In this document: piece by piece, positions 1-7,063 of the stretch | Position numbering within the stretch: position 1 is the first letter of the stretch | Layout of the letters: each line of letters begins with the position of its first letter | Assembly (NCBI GenBank): GCA_023450535.1 | Contig: JAEXGX010000012.1 | Location: 1-13,670 of the forward strand | DNA: 13,670 bases | Source: Pseudomonadota bacterium | Lineage (GTDB): Bacteria; Desulfobacterota; Desulfovibrionia; Desulfovibrionales; Desulfovibrionaceae | Reading direction: 5' to 3' | Notes under the pieces: generated by a model | The model's database searches: none | What the model saw: only the letters and a program-made list of their open reading frames with translations | Told to the model about the DNA's origin: nothing | Program-made: the position numbers and the translations under genes

Positions 1-2
1 TC

Positions 3-1466
3 GTGGAACTGCTGCTTGCCAATCATCCGCGCGATTGCCTCTCCTGCGCGCGTTCCGGCAACTGCGAACTCCAGAAAATCGCCTCCGACATGGGCATCCG
101 CAAAATCACCTACAATTACAACCGCCCGCCCCTGAAAAAAGATGAAGGCAACCCCTCCATCTCGCGCGACCCCGCCAAGTGCATCCTGTGCGGGCGTTGT
201 GTGCGCATGTGTTCCGAAGTGCAGGGCATCGGCGTGTACGGCTTCACCTGGCGCGGCATCAATTCCCGCGTTTCTCCCGCCTTTGATCTGCCACTGGACA
301 AGGCCACCTGCACCTATTGCGGCCAGTGCGCCAAGGTCTGCCCCACTGGCGCCATTACCATTCACAACGACACGGACAAGGTATGGGCCGCCCTGCGCGA
401 TCCGGAAAAGATCGTCATGGTCCAGACCGCGCCTTCCGTCCGCGTGGGCCTTTCCGAAGCCCTGGGCGGCAAGCCGGGCGATATCGTCACCGGCAAGATG
501 GTCGCCGCCCTGCGCCAGCTTGGCTTTGACAAGGTATTTGACACCAACTGGTCGGCCGACCTCACCATTATGGAGGAAGGAACCGAGTTCATCCACCGTT
601 TCAAGGAAGGCGGTGTCATGCCCATGATCACCAGCTGCTCTCCCGGCTGGGTGAACTTCATGGAAATGTTCTACCCCGAACTCATTCCTCACTTCTCCAC
701 GGCCAAGAGCCCGCAGGCCATGTTCGGCACCATGCTGAAGACCTACTACGCGCAAAAGATGAACATCGACCCGGCCAGGATCGTGTCTGTGTCCGTCATG
801 CCGTGTACGGCCAAAAAGTTCGAGGCCCAGCGCCCCGAGCTTTCAGCCAGCGGTTTCCGTGACGTGGACGTGGTTCTCACCACCGTGGAACTGGGTCAGA
901 TGATCCGTGAAGCAGGCCTGAACTTCCAGGCCCTGCCCGATGAGCAGTTCGACCCGCTCATGGGCATCGGTTCGGGTGCGGGCACCATCTTCGGCACCAC
1001 GGGGGGCGTGATGGAAGCCGCCATACGCACCGCATACGAACTTCTGACAGGCAAAGGCCTCGACCCGCTGGAACTGACCCCGATACGCGGCATGGAAGGC
1101 ATCAAGGAAGCCACGCTGACCATCGGCAAGGCCAAGGTCAAGGTGGCCGTGGCCCATAACCTGAGCAACGCCCGCAAGGTGTGCGAATCCATCAAGGCGG
1201 GTAATCCGCACGGCTGGCACTTCATCGAGATCATGGCCTGCCCCGGCGGCTGCATCAACGGCGGCGGCCAGCCCATCAGCCTGGAAATGGACACGCCTCT
1301 CAAGCGACAGGAAGCACTGTACACCGACGATCGCAACCTGCCCATCCGCAAGAGCCATGAAAACCCCGAAGTGCAAGCCCTGTACAAGGAGTTCCTCGGC
1401 GAGCCTAACGGCCAGAAAGCGCACCATCTCCTGCACACGCACTACCGTGAGCAGATCCGCTGTTGA
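3..1466 (+). CDS. hndD: NADP-reducing [FeFe] hydrogenase catalytic subunit, HndD type (5' end missing)
   Basis: This is the catalytic subunit of an HndABCD-like cytoplasmic hydrogenase that couples H2 to NAD(P) or other low-potential carriers. The visible fragment is 487 residues. It opens with the His-Cys3 [4Fe-4S] motif (H8, C12, C15, C21), followed by two ferredoxin-type clusters (C60/C63/C66/C70 and C103/C106/C109/C113). The H-cluster domain follows: L1 is TSCSPGW at 210-216, L2 is MPCTAKKFE with C268, and L3 is EIMACPGGCINGGGQP with C413 and C417. The last 40 or so residues match the small-subunit-like tail fused in this family. Family members start with a [2Fe-2S] domain of about 90-100 residues, which is absent here because the window begins inside the gene; the GTG at base 3 is an ordinary Val codon, not a start. 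The L1 loop has Ser where the textbook motif has a second Cys. The stop is TGA at 1464-1466, just before a terminator. Family assignment is firm; the exact partner subunits lie outside the window. Confidence 0.95.
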   Translation: MELLLANHPRDCLSCARSGNCELQKIASDMGIRKITYNYNRPPLKKDEGNPSISRDPAKCILCGRCVRMCSEVQGIGVYGFTWRGINSRVSPAFDLPLDKATCTYCGQCAKVCPTGAITIHNDTDKVWAALRDPEKIVMVQTAPSVRVGLSEALGGKPGDIVTGKMVAALRQLGFDKVFDTNWSADLTIMEEGTEFIHRFKEGGVMPMITSCSPGWVNFMEMFYPELIPHFSTAKSPQAMFGTMLKTYYAQKMNIDPARIVSVSVMPCTAKKFEAQRPELSASGFRDVDVVLTTVELGQMIREAGLNFQALPDEQFDPLMGIGSGAGTIFGTTGGVMEAAIRTAYELLTGKGLDPLELTPIRGMEGIKEATLTIGKAKVKVAVAHNLSNARKVCESIKAGNPHGWHFIEIMACPGGCINGGGQPISLEMDTPLKRQEALYTDDRNLPIRKSHENPEVQALYKEFLGEPNGQKAHHLLHTHYREQIRC

Positions 1467-1484
1467 ACACTGACATAAACGTAT

Positions 1485-1522
1485 AAAAAGCTCCCCGGAA
1501 TTTCTGTTCCGGGGAGCTTTTT
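1485..1522. terminator. Bidirectional Rho-independent terminator between hndD and tctC
   Basis: A 16-bp perfect stem (1485-1500 paired with 1507-1522) closes a six-base loop, TTTCTG. The stem begins with five A and ends with five T, so both strands give a GC-rich hairpin followed by a U tract. It sits 18 bases after the hndD stop and 20 bases before the tctC stop, so it can end both convergent transcripts. Confidence 0.93.
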
Positions 1523-1542
1523 ATTATTCCGCCGACAATCGA

Positions 1543-2481
1543 CTACTTGCCAACCAGTCCGCGCATGTTTTCATTTTCGGCCTTTACCATCTGCATGGCG
1601 GCGTCCTTACCCATGGGCGCAACTTCTACAGCCAGGGTTTCCAGCATCTTTGCATACGGTTCCGTAGCGCCAATCTTGATCATGACCTCGCTGAGCCTTT
1701 CGACAACCTCGTCCGGCACTCCTGCCGCCGCAAAAATCAGCGTGAAAGAATCGAAGGAAACATCATAACCCTGTTCCTTCAAGGTGGGAACATCCGGCAT
1801 TTCCGCAAATCGTTTGCTGCTGGCGCTGGCCAGAGTCACAATCTTGCCTGCCTTGGTGTTGTCCACGGCAATACTGCCCAGCAGGGAAACATCCACATGC
1901 CCGCCAAGCACGGCGCTCAGGCAGGGCATTCCACCGTTCTGGGGAACGGGAGCAATCTGGATACCCTCCTGCTCCGCAATTCTGGCGAAAATGTCACGGG
2001 AAAGATTGTCCATCACGCCGACCTTGAGCGGCCGGTTTTCGGCCTTGGCCGCCGCACAGGCGTCTTTTATTGTTTTCCAGCCCCGGTCGGGATGGGCAAT
2101 AATAGCCATGCAACTGTTATTGATCAGGCTGACGGGCTGCAAATCCTCCGGCGCGTAGCGCACTTTCATGGTATACATGTTGTAGCCGAAGGGGTGTGGC
2201 CCGGAGGACGCCAGCGTATAGCCATCCTTCTTGGCCTGAAGCAGCGCATTGACGGTCAGATTGCCGCCTCCGCCGGGCTGATTGACCACCAGAAAAGGCT
2301 GCCCCAGTTCCTCTGTAAGCATGGCCGCCACCTGCCGTGTCAGCAGATCGTTGATCGCACCAGGCGCGGAATGGCTGATAATGGTCACGGGGCGTTCGGG
2401 CCAGGCGGCCAGCGCCGTCTGCCCTGACGCGACAAGCCCGAAAACGCTCAGAGACAGAAGAATGTTCTTCATTTTGGACAT
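1543..2481 (-). CDS. tctC: Tripartite tricarboxylate transporter substrate-binding protein (Bug/TctC family)
   Basis: This is the periplasmic solute receptor that delivers an organic anion to the TctA/TctB membrane pair. The 312-residue product has a Sec signal peptide (MSKMKNILLS, a hydrophobic core, then ALA-A near residue 25), followed by a mature Bug fold. Family landmarks include the N-terminal ligand loop APGAIND around 39-45, the segment NQPGGGG at 67-73 and the DVPTLKEQGYDV block in the C-terminal half. An in-frame start 19 codons upstream exists, but the ATG at 2481 is preceded by AAGAGG seven bases away and gives a clean signal peptide, so it is preferred. It is the last gene of the tctB-tctA-tctC operon, 70 bases after tctA. 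The ligand cannot be read from sequence: Bug proteins bind citrate, tricarballylate, other di- and tricarboxylates, and some aromatic acids. Confidence 0.93.
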   Translation of the reverse strand: MSKMKNILLSLSVFGLVASGQTALAAWPERPVTIISHSAPGAINDLLTRQVAAMLTEELGQPFLVVNQPGGGGNLTVNALLQAKKDGYTLASSGPHPFGYNMYTMKVRYAPEDLQPVSLINNSCMAIIAHPDRGWKTIKDACAAAKAENRPLKVGVMDNLSRDIFARIAEQEGIQIAPVPQNGGMPCLSAVLGGHVDVSLLGSIAVDNTKAGKIVTLASASSKRFAEMPDVPTLKEQGYDVSFDSFTLIFAAAGVPDEVVERLSEVMIKIGATEPYAKMLETLAVEVAPMGKDAAMQMVKAENENMRGLVGK

Positions 2482-2551
2482 ATGCATACCTCTTCGTTTG
2501 CCCGCCCCGGATATCAGGACGGAAGTATTACCGTACAATGTGTTTTCACTC

Positions 2552-4048
2552 TCAGCAGGCGTTTCTGTTCATGCGCCGGTATATGGTCATGCTCACAAAG
2601 GCCAGCGTGGCCAGCAGAATGATTGCGGTTCCGGGGCGGCACAGTATGGGCAGATAGTTTCCCGATGCTCCGATGACCACCTGTTGCACATAAAGTTCCA
2701 GCATGGGGCCAAGAATAAAGCCCACGATAAAGCAGACAAAGGAGAACTTCAGTTTCTTCATGAAATACCCCAGCAGCGCCAGCGCCACCATGCTGCCCAC
2801 GGAGAATACTGTGGGAGATTCAAGGTAAGACCCCACCAGGCAGATAAACATGATGCAGGGCATCAGGATGACGCGACGGATGCCGAGCACTTTGGTGAAC
2901 AGACGTATGCCCAGATACCCTATCACCAGCAGCATGATATTGCCCACTACCAGCGATCCGTAAATGCCGTAGATCATGTCCGGATTCTGATCGAACATCA
3001 GCGGGCCGGGCGTAACGCCCTGTAGCATGAATGCGCCGATGAGCAGCGCGGCGGTCACGCTGCCGGGAATGCCCAATGTGAACAGCGGGATGAGGGAAGC
3101 CCCTACCACTGCGTTGTTCGCGCTTTCCGGCGCGGCTATGCCATCCAGTTCACCCTGCCCGAAATTTTCAGGATGCCTGGACGAACTGCGCGCCGCTCCA
3201 TAAGCCAGAAAACCAGCCACCGCTGCGCCCAGACCGGGCAAAGCCCCTACCCCCGCGCCGATAAGCGCGGAACGCACCAGTGTTCTCCAATGCTCTCTGA
3301 CCTCACGAAAGGAGAGGGAATTGTCTTCCGGCCTGGAAGAAAACTTCAGCATGGATGCGGAGGCATCCTTGCCCAGCTCCGGATCTTCACTTTGAATAAT
3401 CAGTTCAGCCAGGGCCAGCGTGCCTATGGCGATGCCGATCAGGCGCAGGCCGGATTCAAGCTGAAAAATACCAAGCGTCATGCGCGGCGCTCCGGCCACC
3501 GGGTCCATGCCCACGGTACTGAGCAACATGCCTACGCAGGTTGCCAGCAAGCCCTTGCATAACGAACCGGACTCCAGCACGGCAATAAGCGTGAGGGAAA
3601 AAATGATCAGCGCACACATTTCCGAAGGCCCCATCTTCAAAGCCAAGCTGGCGATGGGAGCGGCCACAACAATGAGCAGGATGGTGGAGAATACATCGCC
3701 GAATACCGAAGCAAACAAGGACATCTTGATGGCCTTCATGCCCTTGCCCTTTTTCGCCAACGGGTACCCGTCAAATGTGGTGGCAGCCGCCTCAGCCGCA
3801 CCCGGCGTATTCAACAAAATAGCGGAGAGGCTCCCCCCATAGGCCCCTCCTTTGTATACGCCGACAAGAAAACCGATGGCCGATACAGGGGAAAGCGTAT
3901 AGGTGAGCGGCACGGCCAGAGCTATGGCCATGGCGGCGGAAAGGCCGGGAACGGAACCCACCGCGAGTCCAAGAAAAACCCCGGCGGCAACATACATGAT
4001 GACGGCAGGCGTAAATGCCCCGAGAAAGCTGGAAAGCAGAATATCCAT
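2552..4048 (-). CDS. tctA: Tripartite tricarboxylate transporter large permease subunit TctA
   Basis: This is the main integral-membrane subunit of a TTT secondary transporter, probably driven by a cation gradient. The 498-residue product is hydrophobic throughout, with about a dozen membrane segments. Family signatures are clear: GSVPGLSAAM at 31-40, YKGGAYGGS at 65-73 followed by the ILLNTPG loop, DGYPLAKKGKG at 93-103, and the internally repeated second half containing TLGIPGSVTAALL and GVTPGPLMF. The length is usual for TctA. The ATG at 4048 has GGAGG about six bases upstream. The gene starts 18 bases after the tctB stop, so the two are almost certainly co-transcribed. The order B-A-C differs from the classical tctC-tctB-tctA order. 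Identity is firm; substrate is unknown. Confidence 0.96.
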   Translation of the reverse strand: MDILLSSFLGAFTPAVIMYVAAGVFLGLAVGSVPGLSAAMAIALAVPLTYTLSPVSAIGFLVGVYKGGAYGGSLSAILLNTPGAAEAAATTFDGYPLAKKGKGMKAIKMSLFASVFGDVFSTILLIVVAAPIASLALKMGPSEMCALIIFSLTLIAVLESGSLCKGLLATCVGMLLSTVGMDPVAGAPRMTLGIFQLESGLRLIGIAIGTLALAELIIQSEDPELGKDASASMLKFSSRPEDNSLSFREVREHWRTLVRSALIGAGVGALPGLGAAVAGFLAYGAARSSSRHPENFGQGELDGIAAPESANNAVVGASLIPLFTLGIPGSVTAALLIGAFMLQGVTPGPLMFDQNPDMIYGIYGSLVVGNIMLLVIGYLGIRLFTKVLGIRRVILMPCIMFICLVGSYLESPTVFSVGSMVALALLGYFMKKLKFSFVCFIVGFILGPMLELYVQQVVIGASGNYLPILCRPGTAIILLATLAFVSMTIYRRMNRNAC

Positions 4049-4066
4049 GACAACCTCCGTACGCGC

Positions 4067-4501
4067 CTAGGGCAGCGGCACCTGCATAACGTAAACAATG
4101 GCGAGATACGTGACCCCTGAAAGTCCCGCTGAAATCCCCAGAAGCCATGGCACGCTACGCTGGCCGCACATAAGCTGAAGCAGCAGGAGCGTCGCCGCCG
4201 CGCCGGGCAAAAAACCGACAAGCTCCATGAATGGAAAAGCTCCGAATAAAATTATGGAAAGCATGGCCAGCCGCACCATATGACGAGGCAATATGCTTGA
4301 CTCTTCAATATTGCAGGAACGCCATGTTTGCCATAAAAGTAAAAGGGAAAGCAAAAGAATGAGTGTTGCCAAAGCATTGGGCAACAACGCAGGGGAAAGC
4401 CCCCAACCCGAATCTTCCGTATTGTCGGGAATAATCCACGCAAGCAGAGCGACCCCGGACAAGGCCAACAGAGTGTAGGCCAACAGCAGCATTTTCCTCA
4501 T
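4067..4501 (-). CDS. tctB: Tripartite tricarboxylate transporter small membrane subunit TctB
   Basis: This is the small, poorly conserved membrane partner of TctA. The 144-residue product has four predicted membrane segments, including the long LILLLSLLLLW stretch and the G-F-L-P-G-A-A-A-T loop preceding another hydrophobic helix. The short N-terminus MRKM leading straight into TM1 is typical of TctB. The frame stays open upstream to 4600, but the ATG at 4501 has an AGGAG site about seven bases upstream, and the longer form would overlap the start of the divergent LysR gene, so 4501 is chosen. It is first in the operon. The call rests on topology and position between TctA and a LysR gene more than on sequence motifs. 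Confidence 0.88.
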   Translation of the reverse strand: MRKMLLLAYTLLALSGVALLAWIIPDNTEDSGWGLSPALLPNALATLILLLSLLLLWQTWRSCNIEESSILPRHMVRLAMLSIILFGAFPFMELVGFLPGAAATLLLLQLMCGQRSVPWLLGISAGLSGVTYLAIVYVMQVPLP

Positions 4502-4559
4502 CCTCAAACTCCTTTCGCCTTCAACGGCGGAACGCCAGCCGCAAGCCCGGAGACCAACA
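4502..4559. promoter_or_regulatory. Divergent control region between tctBAC and the LysR gene
   Basis: Only 58 bases separate the two start codons and both ribosome-binding sites lie inside (AGGAG for tctB on -, GGAG at 4549-4552 for the regulator on +). A TTC-N7-GAA dyad at 4520-4532 fits the loose T-N11-A rule for LysR operators. No convincing -35/-10 pair fits, so the tctB promoter may extend into the lysR coding sequence. The operator is a suggestion only; that this is the shared control region is likely from layout. Confidence 0.4.
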
Positions 4560-5495
4560 ATGCTTGACACAATCAGCGGCGACCTGTTCCAAAAACTCAA
4601 AATCTTCCATTATATCCTGCAATACGGAAGTATCGGCAAGGCCTCAGCGGTCATTCACCGCAGCCCTTCTTCCGTCAGCCGCCAGATCCAGCAGTTGGAG
4701 GAAGACTTGGGGGTTACATTGCTCCAGCGGCGTTCCGAGGGCACTTTTCCCACTCGGGAGGGCCGCCAGCTCTACGCTCATACTCTTGATCTTTTCAAGA
4801 ATCTTGAGTTGCTGCTTACCTCCGTAGGCAAAATGCGTGAACCGGAAAAAATTTCCGGCACCGTCAAAATTCTTGCCGCTCCCGTGACCATCGACTGTCT
4901 GCTGCCTGCCATTCTACCCGACATTCACCGATTTTACCCAGACGTAAATCTTGAGGTCACGCGCTCATACGGTATAAAACAGGCCGTGAAGGCACTGGCG
5001 GCCCACGACTACCATTTTGCCATGGCCGTTCAGGAGAGTTTCCCCTCGCTGATTGACTTCATGCCCGTCTTTTCCACATCCACCGCCTTGATCAGCCCGC
5101 CGGACTTCCCTCTGCCGGAAGGCGTGGAAAGCGGGCTGCATCTGCTGGAAGGGCTTCCCTTTGTCTGCATGCCTGAAAGCCTGGCCATCAGCCGCTTTGT
5201 CAAAGCACATTGCGGACGCCTGGGAATCACGCTGGATATACGCCACGTGGCCCCAAATATCCGCTGCCAAATCAACATGGTCAAAGCAGGCCTGGGCGTG
5301 GCGCTGGTGGACATCAACCATTTGCGGGCGCAGGGCGAGGAAGGTGTGCGGGTTACGCCCATGCCGCTCTTTCCGCCGCGCGTTTTCGGCATCATCCAGC
5401 GGCACAACGCCTTTCAGCCGCCGCATGTACGCGCCGTCATGGATCTCGTACTGGCCCGCCATCAGAACATTCCTCCCGAACCACCGCAGGCGTAA
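4560..5495 (+). CDS. LysR-type transcriptional regulator, probable regulator of tctBAC
   Basis: This is a LysR-family DNA-binding regulator of 311 residues, the usual length. The winged helix-turn-helix occupies about residues 12-60 (GSIGKASAVIHRSPSSVSRQ, then QLEEDLGVTLLQR), with a linker helix to about 90 and a periplasmic-binding-protein-like effector domain from about 95 to 300. The ATG at 4560 has GGAG seven bases upstream. It is divergent from tctB with 58 bp between starts, the standard arrangement for a LysR protein controlling the neighbouring operon, so it is inferred to sense the imported anion or a product of it. Classical tct operons use a TctD/TctE two-component system instead. 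It might also control the sulfotransferase-like gene downstream, but nothing in the sequence proves that. Confidence 0.93.
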   Translation: MLDTISGDLFQKLKIFHYILQYGSIGKASAVIHRSPSSVSRQIQQLEEDLGVTLLQRRSEGTFPTREGRQLYAHTLDLFKNLELLLTSVGKMREPEKISGTVKILAAPVTIDCLLPAILPDIHRFYPDVNLEVTRSYGIKQAVKALAAHDYHFAMAVQESFPSLIDFMPVFSTSTALISPPDFPLPEGVESGLHLLEGLPFVCMPESLAISRFVKAHCGRLGITLDIRHVAPNIRCQINMVKAGLGVALVDINHLRAQGEEGVRVTPMPLFPPRVFGIIQRHNAFQPPHVRAVMDLVLARHQNIPPEPPQA

Positions 5496-5524
5496 CGGCC
5501 TTTCCCGCCTCATTTTCCGAATAC

Positions 5525-5542
5525 TTGTTATCAGGATAACAA
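5525..5542. promoter_or_regulatory. Operator-like palindrome TTGTTATC-AG-GATAACAA
   Basis: Two perfect 8-bp half-sites are separated by two bases, 30 bases after the LysR stop and 227 bases before the next start codon. The symmetry and AT-rich arms look like a dimeric repressor site. The right half coincides with the GGATAACAA half of the lac operator, which may be chance. It could also be a weak hairpin, but no T tract follows on the + strand. The cognate regulator is unknown. Confidence 0.4.
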
Positions 5543-5610
5543 AAACGCCTCGCCGTACAAGTCTTCTGGCCGTGCTTTTTTTGCACGTCCCCTTGCGTTC
5601 CGCGCAAGAG

Positions 5611-5638
5611 TTGCCACCTCCCCGAAATCGGATACATT
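5611..5638 (+). promoter_or_regulatory. Possible sigma-70 promoter for the sulfotransferase-like gene
   Basis: TTGCCA at 5611-5616 (5 of 6 to consensus) and TACATT at 5633-5638 (4 of 6) are separated by 16 bp. Transcription would start near 5645 and give a leader of about 120 bases containing the hairpins and repeat described separately. The match is only moderate; CATAAT at 5641 is an alternative -10 without a well-spaced -35. Confidence 0.28.
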
Positions 5639-5668
5639 GCCATAATGGCGTTTTTTCCGATCGCACTA

Positions 5669-5734
5669 GAGCATTTCATCATCGAAATACTCTGCGGAGT
5701 CGAGCAAGGCGAGACTCCGCCGCGACGCCGGAGT
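5669..5734 (+). promoter_or_regulatory. Structured leader with tandem and mutually exclusive hairpins
   Basis: Three inverted repeats follow each other. GAGCATTTC (5669-5677) pairs with GAAATACTC (5684-5692) with one mismatch. GCGGAGTC (5694-5701) pairs perfectly with GACTCCGC (5713-5720) across an 11-base loop. ACTCCG (5715-5720) can instead pair with CGGAGT (5729-5734), so the last two hairpins exclude each other. No U tract follows, so this is not an intrinsic terminator. It overlaps the dispersed repeat and ends about 35 bases before the ATG at 5769. A regulatory role is inferred only from geometry. Confidence 0.4.
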
Positions 5735-5750
5735 AGCCGCAACCACTTGC
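5697..5750 (+). repeat. Inverted dispersed repeat, copy 1 (leader of sulfotransferase-like gene)
   Basis: A 34-base core at 5709-5742 is the exact reverse complement of 10066-10099. Similarity extends to about 54-55 bases, with a few changes in the GAGTCGAG side and a one-base difference near the CACTTGC side. The core contains the ACTCCG...CGGAGT dyad. It lies between the LysR stop and the AAGGAG site of the gene at 5769. Non-coding location and internal dyad symmetry resemble REP/BIME-type elements. Confidence 0.85.
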
Positions 5751-5768
5751 GAGCACAAGGAGACACCC

Positions 5769-6959
5769 ATGAAATACTGGAAAAACACCACCCTGTACGA
5801 CGTATCCAGGGCATTTGACGGCTATACCCTATGGTCGCCCCTTTCAACCATGCAAACAGGCGCGGAGCGGCCGGGCGACCGGGAAGGCAACGCCTTCCTC
5901 ATCAATATGAGCGGAGATACCGTCCACACCTGGAGCCTGCCGTATCCCACCATGTACGGATGTCTGCTTCCCGACGGGCATTTGCTGGCCGGTCTGCGCA
6001 GCACCGCAGGCTCACCCGGACGGCCCGGCGTGCGCGAGTACGCCATGGGCGGCACCATGGGAGTTCTGGTGGAAACAGACTGGGACGGAACAATCCTGTT
6101 CCGGCATGAAGACCTCGCCATGCACCACGATTTCAAAAAACTGGCCAATGGCAACTACGTCTACCTTGCCTGGGAAGCCCTGCCTCCGGAAGTCGCGCGC
6201 AAGGTGCGCGGGGGACGAGCAGGCACAGAGCGCCCGGTCATGTGGTGCGACGTTATCCGCGAAATCGACCCTACCGGAAAGATGGTGTGGGAATGGCATG
6301 CACGGGAGCATCTTGACTTTGACGAACACATCATCGGGCCTCTTTATCCACGTGTGGAGTGGACGCACCTGAACGCTCTGTGGGAATGCGAAAACGGAGA
6401 TTTCATCTGTTCCTCCCGTTTTCTTGACTGTGTATTTCGCATCAGCCGGGCCAGCGGAAAGATCGTCTGGCGCTGGGGCGCGGCGTCCCGGCTGGACAGG
6501 GAAAGCGGCCAGCCAGCCCTGAGCGTCAGCCCGGCTACGCTGGGCGGCCCGCACGACGCGCATGTCATCCCCGCAGGACTGCCCGGAGCAGGGCATATGC
6601 TCTGTTACGACAATGGCATGTATTCCTATATATCGCGCGCGGTGGAAGTAGACATGAAAAGCGGGGAAATCATCTGGCAGTCCACGGACATGACCTTCCA
6701 GCACGGGCGAGTGCCCTTTTCCTGCTTCATTTCCGGTGCACGACGTCTGCCCAATGGCAACACGCTATGCTGTGAAGGCTGCAACGGCCATTTCTATGAA
6801 GTGACGCCGGAACGCGAAGTGGTGTGGGAATACTGGAAACCGGAGCCCGATCCTTCCTCCACACCCTGGACGGTGTTTCGCTGCTTCCGCCACGCTCCGG
6901 ATTACTGCCCACAGTTCTCCACCCTGCCAGCCGCCGGAGGCCCGGGCCTGCCAGCCTGA
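5769..6959 (+). CDS. Arylsulfotransferase (ASST)-like protein without signal peptide
   Basis: This resembles the arylsulfotransferase family, beta-propeller enzymes that move sulfate from one phenolic sulfate ester to another phenol. In the 396-residue product, repeated blade-like strands are visible: FLINMSGDTVHTW, LVETDWDGTILF, IREIDPTGKMVWEW, FRISRASGKIVWRWG and FYEVTPEREVVWEYW. Conserved-looking positions are H119-H120-D121, W198-T-H200-L-N202, S-S-R217, H262-D-A-H265 and S322-G-A-R-R-L-P-N-G-N. There is no N-terminal hydrophobic stretch, so unlike the periplasmic E. coli-type enzyme this one appears cytoplasmic; its 12 cysteines agree with a reducing compartment. The start at 5769 has AAGGAG six bases upstream. 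An MFS carrier follows 104 bases later on the same strand. The fold is well supported, but the catalytic histidines cannot be matched to ASST by eye and other functions for this propeller are possible. Confidence 0.75.
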   Translation: MKYWKNTTLYDVSRAFDGYTLWSPLSTMQTGAERPGDREGNAFLINMSGDTVHTWSLPYPTMYGCLLPDGHLLAGLRSTAGSPGRPGVREYAMGGTMGVLVETDWDGTILFRHEDLAMHHDFKKLANGNYVYLAWEALPPEVARKVRGGRAGTERPVMWCDVIREIDPTGKMVWEWHAREHLDFDEHIIGPLYPRVEWTHLNALWECENGDFICSSRFLDCVFRISRASGKIVWRWGAASRLDRESGQPALSVSPATLGGPHDAHVIPAGLPGAGHMLCYDNGMYSYISRAVEVDMKSGEIIWQSTDMTFQHGRVPFSCFISGARRLPNGNTLCCEGCNGHFYEVTPEREVVWEYWKPEPDPSSTPWTVFRCFRHAPDYCPQFSTLPAAGGPGLPA

Positions 6960-7008
6960 CGCCGCTTGCCCGGTAGAATTCTCCAGAGAAAAGACATCTT
7001 GAACACGC

Positions 7009-7039
7009 CGGGGAGCGCCCGATTTACGCGCGCTCCCCG
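7009..7039 (+). other. Hairpin between the sulfotransferase-like and MFS genes
   Basis: A 10-bp perfect stem, CGGGGAGCGC (7009-7018) with GCGCTCCCCG (7030-7039), closes an 11-base loop, 49 bases after the upstream stop and 24 bases before the MFS start. No T run follows, so it is more likely an mRNA-stabilising or partly terminating intercistronic structure than a full terminator. A smaller TTCTC-CA-GAGAA dyad lies at 6979-6990 in the same gap. Confidence 0.6.
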
Positions 7040-7063
7040 CCATTCAGACCACAAGGCTCCGCC

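Noticed and set aside
843..1442. Long antisense frames (about 180-200 codons) opposite hndD, and similar ones opposite the ASST-like, MFS and transglycosylase genes
   Set aside because: They are shadows of strongly coding frames in GC-rich DNA; none has a ribosome-binding site, domain or plausible neighbour arrangement.
4564..4592. Perfect -35 hexamer TTGACA at 4564-4569
   Set aside because: It lies inside the lysR coding sequence pointing into the gene, and the properly spaced -10 position (TTCCAA) is poor.
4502..4600. Extended tctB N-terminus starting at 4600
   Set aside because: It would overlap the divergent LysR start, lacks a ribosome-binding site, and would place a non-hydrophobic 33-residue extension before TM1.
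5571..5587. CGTGC-T7-GCACG hairpin after the LysR gene as a terminator
   Set aside because: The stem is only five base pairs and the T run is in the loop, not after the stem, so intrinsic termination is unlikely.
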